Position numbers and translations under genes: made by a program. A stretch of DNA of 64,000 nt from Rhizobium sp. P32RR-XVIII (lineage in GTDB: Bacteria; Pseudomonadota; Alphaproteobacteria; Rhizobiales; Rhizobiaceae), in assembly GCF_012641395.1 (NCBI RefSeq), contig NZ_JABAIH010000021.1, positions 1 through 64,000 of the forward strand. Reading direction: 5' to 3'. Shown here in pieces: positions 17,059 through 24,704 of this stretch; positions within the stretch are counted from its first letter, which is position 1, and each line of letters opens with the position of its first letter. The notes beneath the pieces are model-generated. The model worked only from the letters and a program-made list of their open reading frames with translations. It did not search any database and was not told where the DNA came from.

Positions 17059-17408
17059 TATCCAGCCCTACCGGCCGTCCATCGTCGCGGTTGGTGGACA
17101 AAGAAAAACCCGCCACCGGGTGGTGACGGGCTGTGGTGGTCGGGAGCTGGGAACCGCAATCACCCAAAATTAGTAGTTGAACAGACGAAGTGCCGATTCG
17201 TTCACCGGTTGTCCGGGATTGTTGCTACTTATATTAGCAATGCGATTCCGAGCGCCTCGAATTTGACGCCCTAGCTGCAGGCCGGCGAGTGAGGATGCGT
17301 CGGGAGATCAACCCGAGCAGAGCCTCAGAGATCATCCCTGCGGGATTTTTGCCGCGCCCGGATTACCGGTGTTCGAATTCTCCCGTAGGAGAAGGGTCGA
17401 TTGCGGCT
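17059..17408. other. intergenic region with terminator
   Basis: No protein-like frame on either strand. It holds the terminator at 17109-17130 and a short inverted repeat around 17217-17241 (ATTG...AGCAAT). It separates the early/middle leftward genes from the rightward small genes and may contain the late promoter, but no convincing promoter hexamers stand out. Confidence 0.6.
17109..17130 (-). terminator. probable rho-independent terminator
   Basis: A 9-bp stem with one mismatch (CCCGCCACC against GGTGACGGG), followed on the minus strand by TTTTTCTTT. It would end leftward transcription from the early/middle phage genes beyond 17409. Confidence 0.7.
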
Positions 17409-18023
17409 TCACCGTTCGGCTCGCTCCAGGAGCTGCCGGCGGCGTTCGTTTCGCCAGTGGGCGTGGGCGAGAGCATCAGCCCTTACCTGCTCTTTCTGGC
17501 CGGTCACTTCGTCGTCGCGCCAGTCCGTCGCGCAATTCTTCGAAGCTACCGTTATTGACGTGTCTTCTAGGGCGATTTGCGTCACGTCGTCAAAGGCCAC
17601 TGTCAACCGGACTCGGCGTTTTTGGTTCAGCGCGTCCGCGATCCGTTGACAATCAGACTGTACACGCCGTTCGAAAGTTCTTCGAGACATGTCGATTTTC
17701 CGCAGATAGCGTTCGAGGTAGATGCCTTTGCGCGTCTTGATGAAGGCATATTCGTAAACCCGCTTGCGCTGCTCTTCGCTGAGATAGGTGTTCACCCAGT
17801 CCCAGACCTCGTACATGCGGCTGATGGCGCCGGCCGATGGGATACGGGGCGCTTTGGCCTCCTGATAGCCGTAGGCCTCCATCATGTCGCGAACCACGTC
17901 AGACATCGCGCCGGAGGCCAAACGCGGCCCCAGGTCGCCAGGTGAGGCGCGCAGGGTATAAGCGGCCTCGATGATCTGGGCTCGCACTTGCTCGTATGTC
18001 CATTCCGCAAATGCCATCGTCAT
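17409..18023 (-). CDS. DUF6362 family phage protein
   Basis: 204 residues. The central WDWVNTYLSEEQRKRVYEYA, then KTRKGIYLERYLRKIDMS followed by an HTH-like RRTFERRVQ, matches the DUF6362 family of alphaproteobacterial prophages, which resembles sigma-region-4/HTH folds. It is the last gene of the leftward early/middle operon before the terminator, a position where phages often place a late-gene activator. That role is inferred. Overlaps the upstream gene by 4 nt. Confidence 0.75.
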   Translation of the reverse strand: MTMAFAEWTYEQVRAQIIEAAYTLRASPGDLGPRLASGAMSDVVRDMMEAYGYQEAKAPRIPSAGAISRMYEVWDWVNTYLSEEQRKRVYEYAFIKTRKGIYLERYLRKIDMSRRTFERRVQSDCQRIADALNQKRRVRLTVAFDDVTQIALEDTSITVASKNCATDWRDDEVTGQKEQVRADALAHAHWRNERRRQLLERAER

Positions 18024-18448
18024 GCTGCTTCATCTCCTCGGTATGGCCAGAGGCCGAATTGCTGCCGGAGTGCCACGAGGATTTCGTCGCTCATGGGCAT
18101 TCCGTATTTCATGGACCGGGCGCCGCGGCGAAGGGCGCCGAAGTCGATGGCGTTGAAGTCCGACACCAGCGACGGCCGCTTGACCAGATCGGGATTGGCG
18201 ATGAGCAGACGCGAGATAGCCTTCAGGACATCGGCATAGAGCTCGCCGGCGTTTTGCGCGGATCCGGTGACGAGCATGAGGACCAGGCGGAGGTGATCTT
18301 CGCCATGACGGGCCCCGATCTCTCGAAGCGTCGGCTTGCAATAGCACTCTCGAGACTTTCGGCTCGTGGGGCTATGAAGCTGCCAGTCGCGGAGAATGAC
18401 CCCGCACTCGCGCGCGATCCGGTGGATGTTGACGGGCGATCGGCTCAA
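18020..18448 (-). CDS. hypothetical phage protein
   Basis: 142 residues. A helical core (GEDHLRLVLMLVTGSAQNAGE, LYADVLKAISRLLIA) suggests a small regulatory or DNA-associated fold. It overlaps both neighbours by 4 nt (ATGA), so is co-translated with DUF6362 and the upstream basic protein. No family recognised with confidence. Confidence 0.65.
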   Translation of the reverse strand: MSRSPVNIHRIARECGVILRDWQLHSPTSRKSRECYCKPTLREIGARHGEDHLRLVLMLVTGSAQNAGELYADVLKAISRLLIANPDLVKRPSLVSDFNAIDFGALRRGARSMKYGMPMSDEILVALRQQFGLWPYRGDEAA

Positions 18449-18888
18449 CGCTCACCCCGCGCTGCTTTTTCTGCGAGGTACGCAGCCGGGTCGATACGCT
18501 TGACCTCGGATGCGGCGCCGAAGGTCCCGAGCTTATGGTCTCGAAACTTCCGGGTCGCCTGCGGATCGAACTTCGCAGACGCGATGTCACGGACCCAACC
18601 TACCGCCTTGTGGGCGTCCCGCTTCATCTGTTTTTGCTGCCGAGCGTCGATCTTCTGCTCGCGCCTGAGCTGCTTCTTTGACTTGCCCTTCTCGGGCTTA
18701 CCCCAAAGCACCTGCCGATCGCTCTTGGGGCGTGGCGGCGGACGGTTGGCGCTGTCGCTGTCGAGACGTTCGAGGGCCTTCCATGCCGCCGCGTTGGTTT
18801 CGAACGGTCCCTCGACTAGCTTGCCGTGTTGGTCGGTGATCTCGTGCTGGCCGGCATCGTTCCGGGTGATGTTGAGGATCCTGGTCAA
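18445..18888 (-). CDS. basic hypothetical phage protein (TTG start)
   Basis: 147 residues from a TTG at 18888, chosen because AAGGAG lies 8 nt upstream and the TTG overlaps the stop (TTGA) of a 22-residue mini-ORF. No ATG fits. The middle is very basic (KPEKGKSKKQLRREQKID) and probably disordered or nucleic-acid binding. The first 40 residues look like a small beta domain. Function unknown. Confidence 0.6.
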   Translation of the reverse strand: MTRILNITRNDAGQHEITDQHGKLVEGPFETNAAAWKALERLDSDSANRPPPRPKSDRQVLWGKPEKGKSKKQLRREQKIDARQQKQMKRDAHKAVGWVRDIASAKFDPQATRKFRDHKLGTFGAASEVKRIDPAAYLAEKAARGER

Positions 18889-18953
18889 CGGCGAAACTCC
18901 TTGCGAAGCCGGCGGAGCTTGATGGCAAGTTTGATGAGGTCGAGGATGATCAT
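18885..18953 (-). CDS. 22-residue coupled mini-ORF
   Basis: ATG at 18953 overlaps the stop of the DUF3102 gene (ATGA), and its own stop overlaps the TTG start of the next gene (TTGA). It encodes an amphipathic, cationic helix-like peptide (MIILDLIKLAIKLRRLRKEF plus two residues) and contains the next gene's ribosome site. It keeps ribosomes moving across the gap; the peptide might also be functional. Confidence 0.5.
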   Translation of the reverse strand: MIILDLIKLAIKLRRLRKEFRR

Positions 18954-19735
18954 TGCAGCCACCCCGCAGCTTTCGCGACATCATCAACACGCCCAGCTAG
19001 CGCAGTGAATCTGTCGTCATTGGACACCTTGAACAGCGCGTCGATATCGCCTGTGGTTTCGAGGTGATCCAACACAATCCCGGAAGCCTTTCTGACGATC
19101 AGGTACGCCTCCTCGCTAGGTTCTCGATAGCAATGAAGCAGCGCGGCTTTCAGCTTGATGTACGCCTCGGCAAGGTTCCCACTCGCTAAAGCTGCGTCTA
19201 CGTCAGACCAGACTGCCGCGACAACCTCAGCCATTGGATGCCCCTCGGCCACGCTAGCAGTCTCGCGCGATGGTGCGGCTTCCTTGGTTTCGTCGCTGAA
19301 AATAGAACACATGTCCCCGATGAGACCCAATGTCTTGCGGAGACGCACCGTTCTTTCGACGTGAAGGGCAATGAGCGCAGTGGGATCGTCCGTCGCCGGG
19401 TTAATGTTGGCGATCGATGAAAGCATCTCCACAGCGGCATTCCGCTTGGAAATAAACGCTAACGCTCCTTTGATCCCGCCCAAATCGGACACCGTGTCCG
19501 ATTTCAATCCGGACCGTGAGATCTGCATTAGCCGGCGCGCTTGCCTTTCACCAACGCCCGCTCTTTCCAGAAAAGGCAGCCACTCGCCGTGCTTGCACGC
19601 ATCCTTCGCCTGGCAGAGCAGTGATCCAGCTTCTAGCGCCTTATCAATCGTCGTCATTTCAGCGAGAGCAGACGCTTCTGAAGCGAGCTTTACGCATTCA
19701 GCCAGGTCGGCCAGCGTGTTGGATAGTTCTGTCAT
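18950..19735 (-). CDS. DUF3102-like phage protein
   Basis: 261 residues. The N-terminal 100 residues have the DUF3102 pattern: KALEAGSLLCQAKDACKHG, then WLPFLERAGVGERQARRLM, a helix-turn-helix-like segment found in phage and plasmid replication/partition regions. The remainder is helical and unassigned. Its start overlaps the stop of the upstream HTH protein. It probably binds DNA during phage replication or regulation. Confidence 0.75.
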   Translation of the reverse strand: MTELSNTLADLAECVKLASEASALAEMTTIDKALEAGSLLCQAKDACKHGEWLPFLERAGVGERQARRLMQISRSGLKSDTVSDLGGIKGALAFISKRNAAVEMLSSIANINPATDDPTALIALHVERTVRLRKTLGLIGDMCSIFSDETKEAAPSRETASVAEGHPMAEVVAAVWSDVDAALASGNLAEAYIKLKAALLHCYREPSEEAYLIVRKASGIVLDHLETTGDIDALFKVSNDDRFTALAGRVDDVAKAAGWLQ

Positions 19736-20820
19736 GCTGCAGTTCCTTCGGTTGGAAACAATTCGGTCTGGGACAGACGGGCCCGCCAGTTGCTGACCGT
19801 CTGGGGGCTAACACCGGCACGGCGGGAAATCTCACGGTCGGAGAGTTCCGGATTGGAGCGGAGAAGGGCCTGCACGTCCGCTGCCTTGGCGGCATTGGTG
19901 CGGCGTCCATTTTGAGCACCCAGGCCACGGTGAGATGGGATGGCCGGATCGGTGATGTCGGCAGTGTTGAGCCAACCCGATTTTATCGGGTTGGCCGCCA
20001 TGGCGCGCAGGATCTGGATGTCCGCGAACAGGCGCGACCATTCCGGATCCTCGAAGCTCCGCTCGTCGATCCACTGCTTTTCCCACTCGTAGGACTTGTA
20101 ATGGAAGCGCGCGTCGAGATCGTCCCACGACGCGACCGGCTGAGTTTTCATAACGTCGCGCAGGAGCTCGATACGCAGCTCGACCTCAAGATCGAAGTAG
20201 TACTCATGGTGATCGAAAAAGTGTGCTCGATCATCGTTCAACTTGTCCCAGGCCTTCAATTCCTCGAACGCCTCACAGATCGTAGGGGGAAATGGGTATG
20301 CACCTTTGATCGCATCAATTGCCGCAGGGTCGACGTCCGGCAGCTGGAAGAAATTGCTATCGACCCCGGCGAACACGTCGGCATATTCCCGTCTGGTGCC
20401 GCAAATGTCTGTGTACCTTTTCCGTTTGGCGACGAATGGCTTTCCTGCCTGCTTCAGAAGAAGCTCTAACGGCGTGGGATCGAAAAACGCCTTTACGGAT
20501 CCGAACTGCTTCAGGATTTCGTCCCGCCGCGCCTGGTACCGCCTTTCGCGCTCATTTTGCTCGCGTGCCCGCTTGGCCTTGTATCCCGGCTCCTTCTCTT
20601 CCATCCAATCGTCGAAGCCCTCAAAGATATTTGTCGACTTCGGTTTCGCTGCAGCGTCCATCTTGGACACCGCCTCATTCAGGCTCATCCCGGCCTTCGC
20701 AGCCATCGCCTCCGCCATTCGCTTGGCATTGTCTCGCTCGCCGTCGTTCACGCCGTTGGTGACATGGGCATAGACCTTGCGGAACTTCTCGACGTCCAAT
20801 GTGATCGCGCGGGCGTTCAT
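19732..20820 (-). CDS. phage protein with C-terminal helix-turn-helix
   Basis: 362 residues. Charged helical N-terminal half, a central domain rich in aromatics (AHFFDHHEYYFDLEVELR), and a C-terminal HTH at about residues 315-345 (NPELSDREISRRAGVSPQTV). Start and stop overlap both neighbours (ATGA). Located between the initiator-like gene and DUF3102, it probably belongs to the replication/regulation module. No enzymatic motif seen. Confidence 0.7.
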   Translation of the reverse strand: MNARAITLDVEKFRKVYAHVTNGVNDGERDNAKRMAEAMAAKAGMSLNEAVSKMDAAAKPKSTNIFEGFDDWMEEKEPGYKAKRAREQNERERRYQARRDEILKQFGSVKAFFDPTPLELLLKQAGKPFVAKRKRYTDICGTRREYADVFAGVDSNFFQLPDVDPAAIDAIKGAYPFPPTICEAFEELKAWDKLNDDRAHFFDHHEYYFDLEVELRIELLRDVMKTQPVASWDDLDARFHYKSYEWEKQWIDERSFEDPEWSRLFADIQILRAMAANPIKSGWLNTADITDPAIPSHRGLGAQNGRRTNAAKAADVQALLRSNPELSDREISRRAGVSPQTVSNWRARLSQTELFPTEGTAA

Positions 20821-20993
20821 GCAGCGCCCCGCTTTCTGTCCGAGCGGAATGATGGCCGAATTACCTGGGCCGGTTTTTCATAGACGGGGTCCACCGCAGG
20901 CATGAGCCGAACGATAATCGGCGTGAGATCGATGATGATGGCGCTAGGACGGCTGTCCGCCCATGCGAAGAGATCGAGTTGCTCCTGCATCAT
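20817..20993 (-). CDS. small conserved phage protein
   Basis: 58 residues. The start MMQEQLDLFAWADSRP and a short basic tail match a small protein often seen beside replication genes in rhizobial prophages. It overlaps the initiator-like gene upstream (4 nt) and the HTH gene downstream (ATGA at 20817-20820), so all three are translated together. Function unknown. Confidence 0.7.
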   Translation of the reverse strand: MMQEQLDLFAWADSRPSAIIIDLTPIIVRLMPAVDPVYEKPAQVIRPSFRSDRKRGAA

Positions 20994-21817
20994 GCCGCCA
21001 ACCTCCGAAGCGCGTCCGGGGTCATGCGGTGCTCTCGCAGGAGCTTCAGAGCCTCTCGCCGTTTATTGGGGTCGGGTATGTTGGCTTTGATCCATGGGCC
21101 GAACAAAGCCTCATCGGTAGGGATAGTCTCTCGCGCATGTGCGTGCGTATACGTACCCCCTCTACCGTCAGAGAATGCCGTTGATTGAGTGTTCCCATTA
21201 CGGTGTTCATTTATATGTTTACCCGACACTGTTGTCGGTTCGCGACCCGACACTGTTGTCGGTTCATGACCCGACACATCTGTCGGTTCGAATTGTGGCC
21301 GACCCGACACATCTGTCGGTTCGAACTTTTCGCGGATCTTGCGTTTCCGCTCTGCCCGAGCCCGTTCACGAGCCTCTGCCTTCGCGGTGGCCTCCTCATC
21401 CAGGAACTTCACCTTGTGCTGGGGAGCTGTCCACAGGTAGAATTTCGACATCGTCCGGCTCACGCGGATCGAACGGCACCAACCAGCAGCTTCGATCTTC
21501 GGCATCTCGCGTTCGACCGTCCTAACGCTGCAGCCAATCTCGTCGGCTATCCGCTGGTAAGACGGATTGCACTGACCGGTATCGAAGTTGGTGCACTCGA
21601 TCGCGTATCGAGCAATCCGCTTCGTGTACTTTCCGGACATCCGAGAGTCCTTGTCTCGGTCAATCCAGCTGATCAACTGCCTTCGGGTGGCGAAGTATTC
21701 ATCGAGATACTTCTTGCGACGTTCGGCTCGCTCATCCGTGCTGAGGTCCGCGGTCTTCGCCTCAAAGTCACGCGGCAGAAGGACGATCGCCGGAGGGTGC
21801 TTGATGGGATGCGTCAT
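20990..21817 (-). CDS. phage replication initiator-like HTH protein
   Basis: 275 residues. Residues ~60-130 form a winged-helix HTH (NPSYQRIADEIGCSVRTVER). A highly charged linker (KAEARERARAERKRKIRE) leads to four short repeats: EPTDVSG-RPQF, EPTDVSG-H, EPTTVSG-R, EPTTVSG-K (about residues 165-200). These repeats are encoded by palindromic DNA iterons inside the gene. The arrangement, and the helicase gene directly upstream, resembles lambda O: an initiator that binds iterons within its own gene. The C-terminal domain after residue 220 may recruit the replisome. Overlaps the helicase gene by 4 nt. Confidence 0.75.
   Translation of the reverse strand: MTHPIKHPPAIVLLPRDFEAKTADLSTDERAERRKKYLDEYFATRRQLISWIDRDKDSRMSGKYTKRIARYAIECTNFDTGQCNPSYQRIADEIGCSVRTVEREMPKIEAAGWCRSIRVSRTMSKFYLWTAPQHKVKFLDEEATAKAEARERARAERKRKIREKFEPTDVSGRPQFEPTDVSGHEPTTVSGREPTTVSGKHINEHRNGNTQSTAFSDGRGGTYTHAHARETIPTDEALFGPWIKANIPDPNKRREALKLLREHRMTPDALRRLAA
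21223..21319. repeat. four palindromic iterons, candidate phage origin
   Basis: CCGACA-N4-TGTCGG occurs at 21223-21238, 21247-21262, 21271-21286 and 21304-21319. Sites 1-3 are 24 bp apart; site 4 is 33 bp further on. Spacers are CTGT (1-2) and CATC (3-4). All lie inside the initiator-like gene and keep its reading frame. Evenly phased palindromes within an initiator gene are the classic layout of a phage replication origin. Confidence 0.7.
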
Positions 21818-23421
21818 GCCGCCTCCCTTTCTTCAACGTCGTCTTCGTAGGACGCGCCGGCAATGCGCCAAAAGTTGCCGTCTCGCTCAATGTCGATGGA
21901 CGCCGGCCGGATGAGTTCATCCCGGCGGGCATAGGCATCTTTGAGCGTCTGCGGGGCTGGAGCATCCCCCAACAGCATCGACCAAAGATCGCGCCACCAG
22001 CGCGTATTAAGGTGCTTGTGCCAGACACGTATGATGGCATCGCCGCCAAGGCCGATCGACACCATGCACGACACGCTGTCGGTGTTTGGCTTGCGGTAGG
22101 CGTGCAGAGCGATGCTTTCGACCGAGAGACCGCGGAGGCCTCTCGCCTCGGTTAACGCCTTCACTGCCGCTTGCTCCGGCCCCCATTGGATTGAGCCGAA
22201 CTCAAGTTCTTCGGACGTGACCACCCGACGAGCTTTGAGTACCTCGCCGCAGCTGAAGCATGCCGCCGATTGCAGATGATTGTATGTCTCGCAGCTCGGG
22301 CACGGACGCCACGGCGCAATGCCGCCCAAGGGCTGGCCGCTTTTGTCGAAATGCGGATCATGGACCGGCCCGAAGGTTTTCACATTTCCAGCGAAGTCGA
22401 GGACAAGGCAATCAACCTTGTCATCTGCAGGACGCGTCCCGCGGCCGATCGACTGGGTGTGAATGATCGGCGACATGGTCGGACGGCAAGAAGCGATCAA
22501 ATCAATGTCGGGCACGTCGAAGCCTGTCAGTGCGGCCTGGACCGTCACCGCCACCCGCGTCACGCCGTCTTTGAACGATCTGACAGAAAACTCTCGTTCC
22601 GAGGTGCTCATGGCGCCGACGATCAGCGAGGCGCGCACACCACGCTTGCGCAGAGCCTTGACGTAAGCCTGAGCGTGATCGACCGTAACGGCGAAGATCA
22701 GGCCTTTCTTACGCCCTCGCAGAGCGTCAAGGAAAATCGCTACCTGGGGTTCGACTTGATCGAGGTTCGCCCGAACAAGCTGGCTCTGGTTATAATCCCC
22801 TGCGCTTTTCGTCACGCCGCGTGTCGTCATCTTCGCGGCAGGAGCAACATACCGGACGGATGCGAGGAACCCGCGCTTGACGAGGTCCATGACGCCGATC
22901 TCATAAGGCTGGCAGGTAAACCACGCCTTTCTGCCATAGATCGCGCCATCGGCCGTCCGGAAGGTGGTAGCACTAAGGCCAACACGAGAAGTGTCCTTGC
23001 CACGCGGCAGTCCGGAAAACAGCCTTGCGAACCATGACCCCTTATGCAGGGGCATCTGATGCGCTTCGTCGACAATCACATGATCCGGATCGAAGTCGAT
23101 AACGCCGGTCAAGCTTTGTGGGGTTCCGACGAGTATCCGAGCATTGGCTTCCCGGCGCCCGAGCGCGGCGCAGACAACGCCGACGTCGATGTCTGGGATC
23201 AGGCGCCGTATCGCCTTTTCGTTCTGCTCCGCCAGTTCTCGGGACGGGACCGTCACGACGATCCGCTCATCGCCGCGAACCGACAGACGCTCGACGATGC
23301 CGGCGACAACGACGCTCTTGCCAGCCCCGGTCGGGAGGCTGGCAACCGGGTGATGTCCATCTTGGACGGCTGAGACGACTGCCTTGACAGCCTCCTCTTG
23401 GTAATCGCGGAGGGCTGTCAT
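21814..23421 (-). CDS. DEAD/DEAH-box superfamily 2 helicase
   Basis: 535 residues. Motif I PTGAGKS near residue 32, motif II VDEAHQMP near 117, motif III GLSATTFR, and motif VI QSIGRGTRP near 330. After the helicase core a four-Cys zinc ribbon (CPSC...CFSC, near 375-395) and a C-terminal domain follow. Similar helicases serve phage replication next to initiator-type genes. Start and stop overlap the neighbours by 4 nt, so it is in the early leftward operon. Confidence 0.9.
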   Translation of the reverse strand: MTALRDYQEEAVKAVVSAVQDGHHPVASLPTGAGKSVVVAGIVERLSVRGDERIVVTVPSRELAEQNEKAIRRLIPDIDVGVVCAALGRREANARILVGTPQSLTGVIDFDPDHVIVDEAHQMPLHKGSWFARLFSGLPRGKDTSRVGLSATTFRTADGAIYGRKAWFTCQPYEIGVMDLVKRGFLASVRYVAPAAKMTTRGVTKSAGDYNQSQLVRANLDQVEPQVAIFLDALRGRKKGLIFAVTVDHAQAYVKALRKRGVRASLIVGAMSTSEREFSVRSFKDGVTRVAVTVQAALTGFDVPDIDLIASCRPTMSPIIHTQSIGRGTRPADDKVDCLVLDFAGNVKTFGPVHDPHFDKSGQPLGGIAPWRPCPSCETYNHLQSAACFSCGEVLKARRVVTSEELEFGSIQWGPEQAAVKALTEARGLRGLSVESIALHAYRKPNTDSVSCMVSIGLGGDAIIRVWHKHLNTRWWRDLWSMLLGDAPAPQTLKDAYARRDELIRPASIDIERDGNFWRIAGASYEDDVEEREAA

Positions 23422-23696
23422 GCGTCCACCCTCCCCGCTCTCAACGCCGCCAGCTTCTTTTCGAGGGCTTCAATCTCGTCAGCGATACCGAGCTCAGATG
23501 AGCGCTCCTGCTTCATCTGCATCCGCTCAAGGAGGTCAATGATCGGGTCCAAGCGCTTCTTTACACTGCCGAGCAGCCATGACATTTCGCCCGCCGAACG
23601 GTCGCCTATCTCACCGTCTGAGAGGATCTGCGAAAACAAGCTGATGGTCTGGGTGGCGTCGTAGACCGCGTCGATATGTTCGTTCGTGACCTTCAC
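23418..23696 (-). CDS. small coiled-coil phage protein
   Basis: 92 residues, acidic and helical, with a C-terminal coiled coil (ELGIADEIEALEKKLAALRA). It overlaps the helicase start and the upstream gene's stop by 4 nt. Position just before the helicase suggests an accessory to replication, but no family is recognised. Confidence 0.65.
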   Translation of the reverse strand: MKVTNEHIDAVYDATQTISLFSQILSDGEIGDRSAGEMSWLLGSVKKRLDPIIDLLERMQMKQERSSELGIADEIEALEKKLAALRAGRVDA

Positions 23697-23905
23697 TTCA
23701 GCTCCTCCCGGACCTCATAGAGCCTGTCGCGCACGACCAGGAGCTTGTTGTTGATCTCGTCTGCAACGGTTTGGATCGCATCCTTCTGATCACCGTCGGT
23801 GATGTAGCCAGATGCCATGAATACCGCTTCGTTAAGACTGCGAACCGTCGCGAGAAGGTCGACGATGTCGCCGAGCTTGCTGTTTGTGATGGAAGCCGCG
23901 CTCAT
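23693..23905 (-). CDS. small phage protein, paralogue of its upstream neighbour
   Basis: 70 residues from the ATG at 23905, with GGAGGAG upstream and ATGA overlap. The core LATVRSLNEAVFMASGYITD, then QTVADEINNKLLVVRDRLYE, is clearly related to the last 75 residues of the gene upstream (LATAKDLNEAIHMACGYISV), so the two arose by duplication. A short helical hairpin; possibly a dimer. Function unknown. Confidence 0.65.
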   Translation of the reverse strand: MSAASITNSKLGDIVDLLATVRSLNEAVFMASGYITDGDQKDAIQTVADEINNKLLVVRDRLYEVREELK

Positions 23906-24381
23906 GCCAGCTCCTCCCGCGCTACCTCGATCATATGCAGAGCCTCGGAAAGCTTGCTGCCGAGAGCGTCGGATACAGCCTGAATGGCGCACTTCTCAGG
24001 ATCGACGGAGATGTAGCCGCAGGCCATATGGATTGCCTCGTTGAGGTCTTTGGCCGTTGCCAGAACATCGCTTGCGCGAAGAAGCTGGATGCTCACTGGC
24101 ACTTTGGCCGCAGCCGTGGTATTGCTGTGCTCGTTCATTTTCATATCCTTCTCGGGGATGATGGAACCGTGGCCCGGAGCGATTGCAGTCGCTGCCGGGT
24201 CGTTCAATTTAAGATCTGCGTCCAGAAGCTCTGCTCGCACCTTCGTAGCGAACCGATCGGCGTCCTTCTTCCGGCAGAATGTTCTCAGTCGGCGCTTGCC
24301 GGCCAAGTCTTTGAAATCGACCACCCAGGAGAGTTTCGTCTCGCCACTGGGGCCGATCCATTTGCGTTTGCGGACGCTCAC
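23902..24381 (-). CDS. integrase-N-terminus-like segment joined to a small helical protein
   Basis: 159 residues as one frame. Residues 1-55 (MSVRKRKWIGPSGETKL, WVVDFKDLAGKRRLRTF, KKDADRFA) match the arm-binding N-terminus of rhizobial tyrosine integrases. Residues ~82-159 are a paralogue of the following gene. A second start at 24138 (MNEHSN) has AAGGA 7 nt upstream and would make the small protein alone. The first start is coupled to the excisionase-like gene (ATGA). The N-terminal part may be an integrase relic or a real arm-site-binding protein. Confidence 0.6.
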   Translation of the reverse strand: MSVRKRKWIGPSGETKLSWVVDFKDLAGKRRLRTFCRKKDADRFATKVRAELLDADLKLNDPAATAIAPGHGSIIPEKDMKMNEHSNTTAAAKVPVSIQLLRASDVLATAKDLNEAIHMACGYISVDPEKCAIQAVSDALGSKLSEALHMIEVAREELA

Positions 24382-24590
24382 GCCGCCCGTCCGATCGTCG
24401 TCTTGAGCCCAAGCTTTTCGGCCAGCGGCACGACGGGGACAACCACGCGGCCCCCTACCCTGATCGTCTGGAAATCACCTCGCTTCGCAGCTTCGTACGC
24501 CGCGTTGCGCCCGATGCCGAAAAACAGCGATCCTGCTTCAACCACCGAGATTGTCGGTTTCGAAAGGGCTTCCTCTAATGTCACCGTCAT
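24378..24590 (-). CDS. excisionase-like small DNA-binding protein
   Basis: 70 residues. SVVEAGSLFFGIGRNAAYEAAKRGDFQTI is broken here by a winged-HTH of the AlpA/excisionase type (helix, turn, recognition helix, then RVGGRVVVPV wing); the motif lies at residues ~15-50. First gene of the leftward operon, divergent from the regulator and integrase. It probably directs excision with the integrase and may repress its own promoter. Confidence 0.7.
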   Translation of the reverse strand: MTVTLEEALSKPTISVVEAGSLFFGIGRNAAYEAAKRGDFQTIRVGGRVVVPVVPLAEKLGLKTTIGRAA

Positions 24591-24609
24591 TACCTCCTTT
24601 GTATGAACA

Positions 24610-24681
24610 TACGCAACTTACGTAGGAATGGATAACACACTTTAACCTTCTTGCAACGACTTTCTGCGTAGGTTACGTAAG
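24610..24681. promoter_or_regulatory. divergent operator region with two 17-bp direct repeats
   Basis: Within the 114-bp gap between the divergent excisionase-like gene (24590) and the regulator gene (24705), two related sites occur at 24610-24626 and 24665-24681, matching TRCGYARSTTACGTARG at 12 of 17 shared positions; each holds a TACGTA palindromic core. Likely operators for the ribbon-helix-helix-like regulator, controlling both promoters and thus the lysogeny switch. Confidence 0.6.
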
Positions 24682-24704
24682 ATAGGAAAATTAGGGAAAA
24701 ATAG

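Noticed and set aside
16889..17167. 92-codon minus-strand frame
   Set aside because: Mostly antisense of the lipoprotein gene and crosses the terminator hairpin.
21221..21326. Possible CRISPR array
   Set aside because: Repeats are regularly spaced but spacers are only 8-17 nt and the repeats are palindromic and lie in frame within a gene; better explained as replication iterons.
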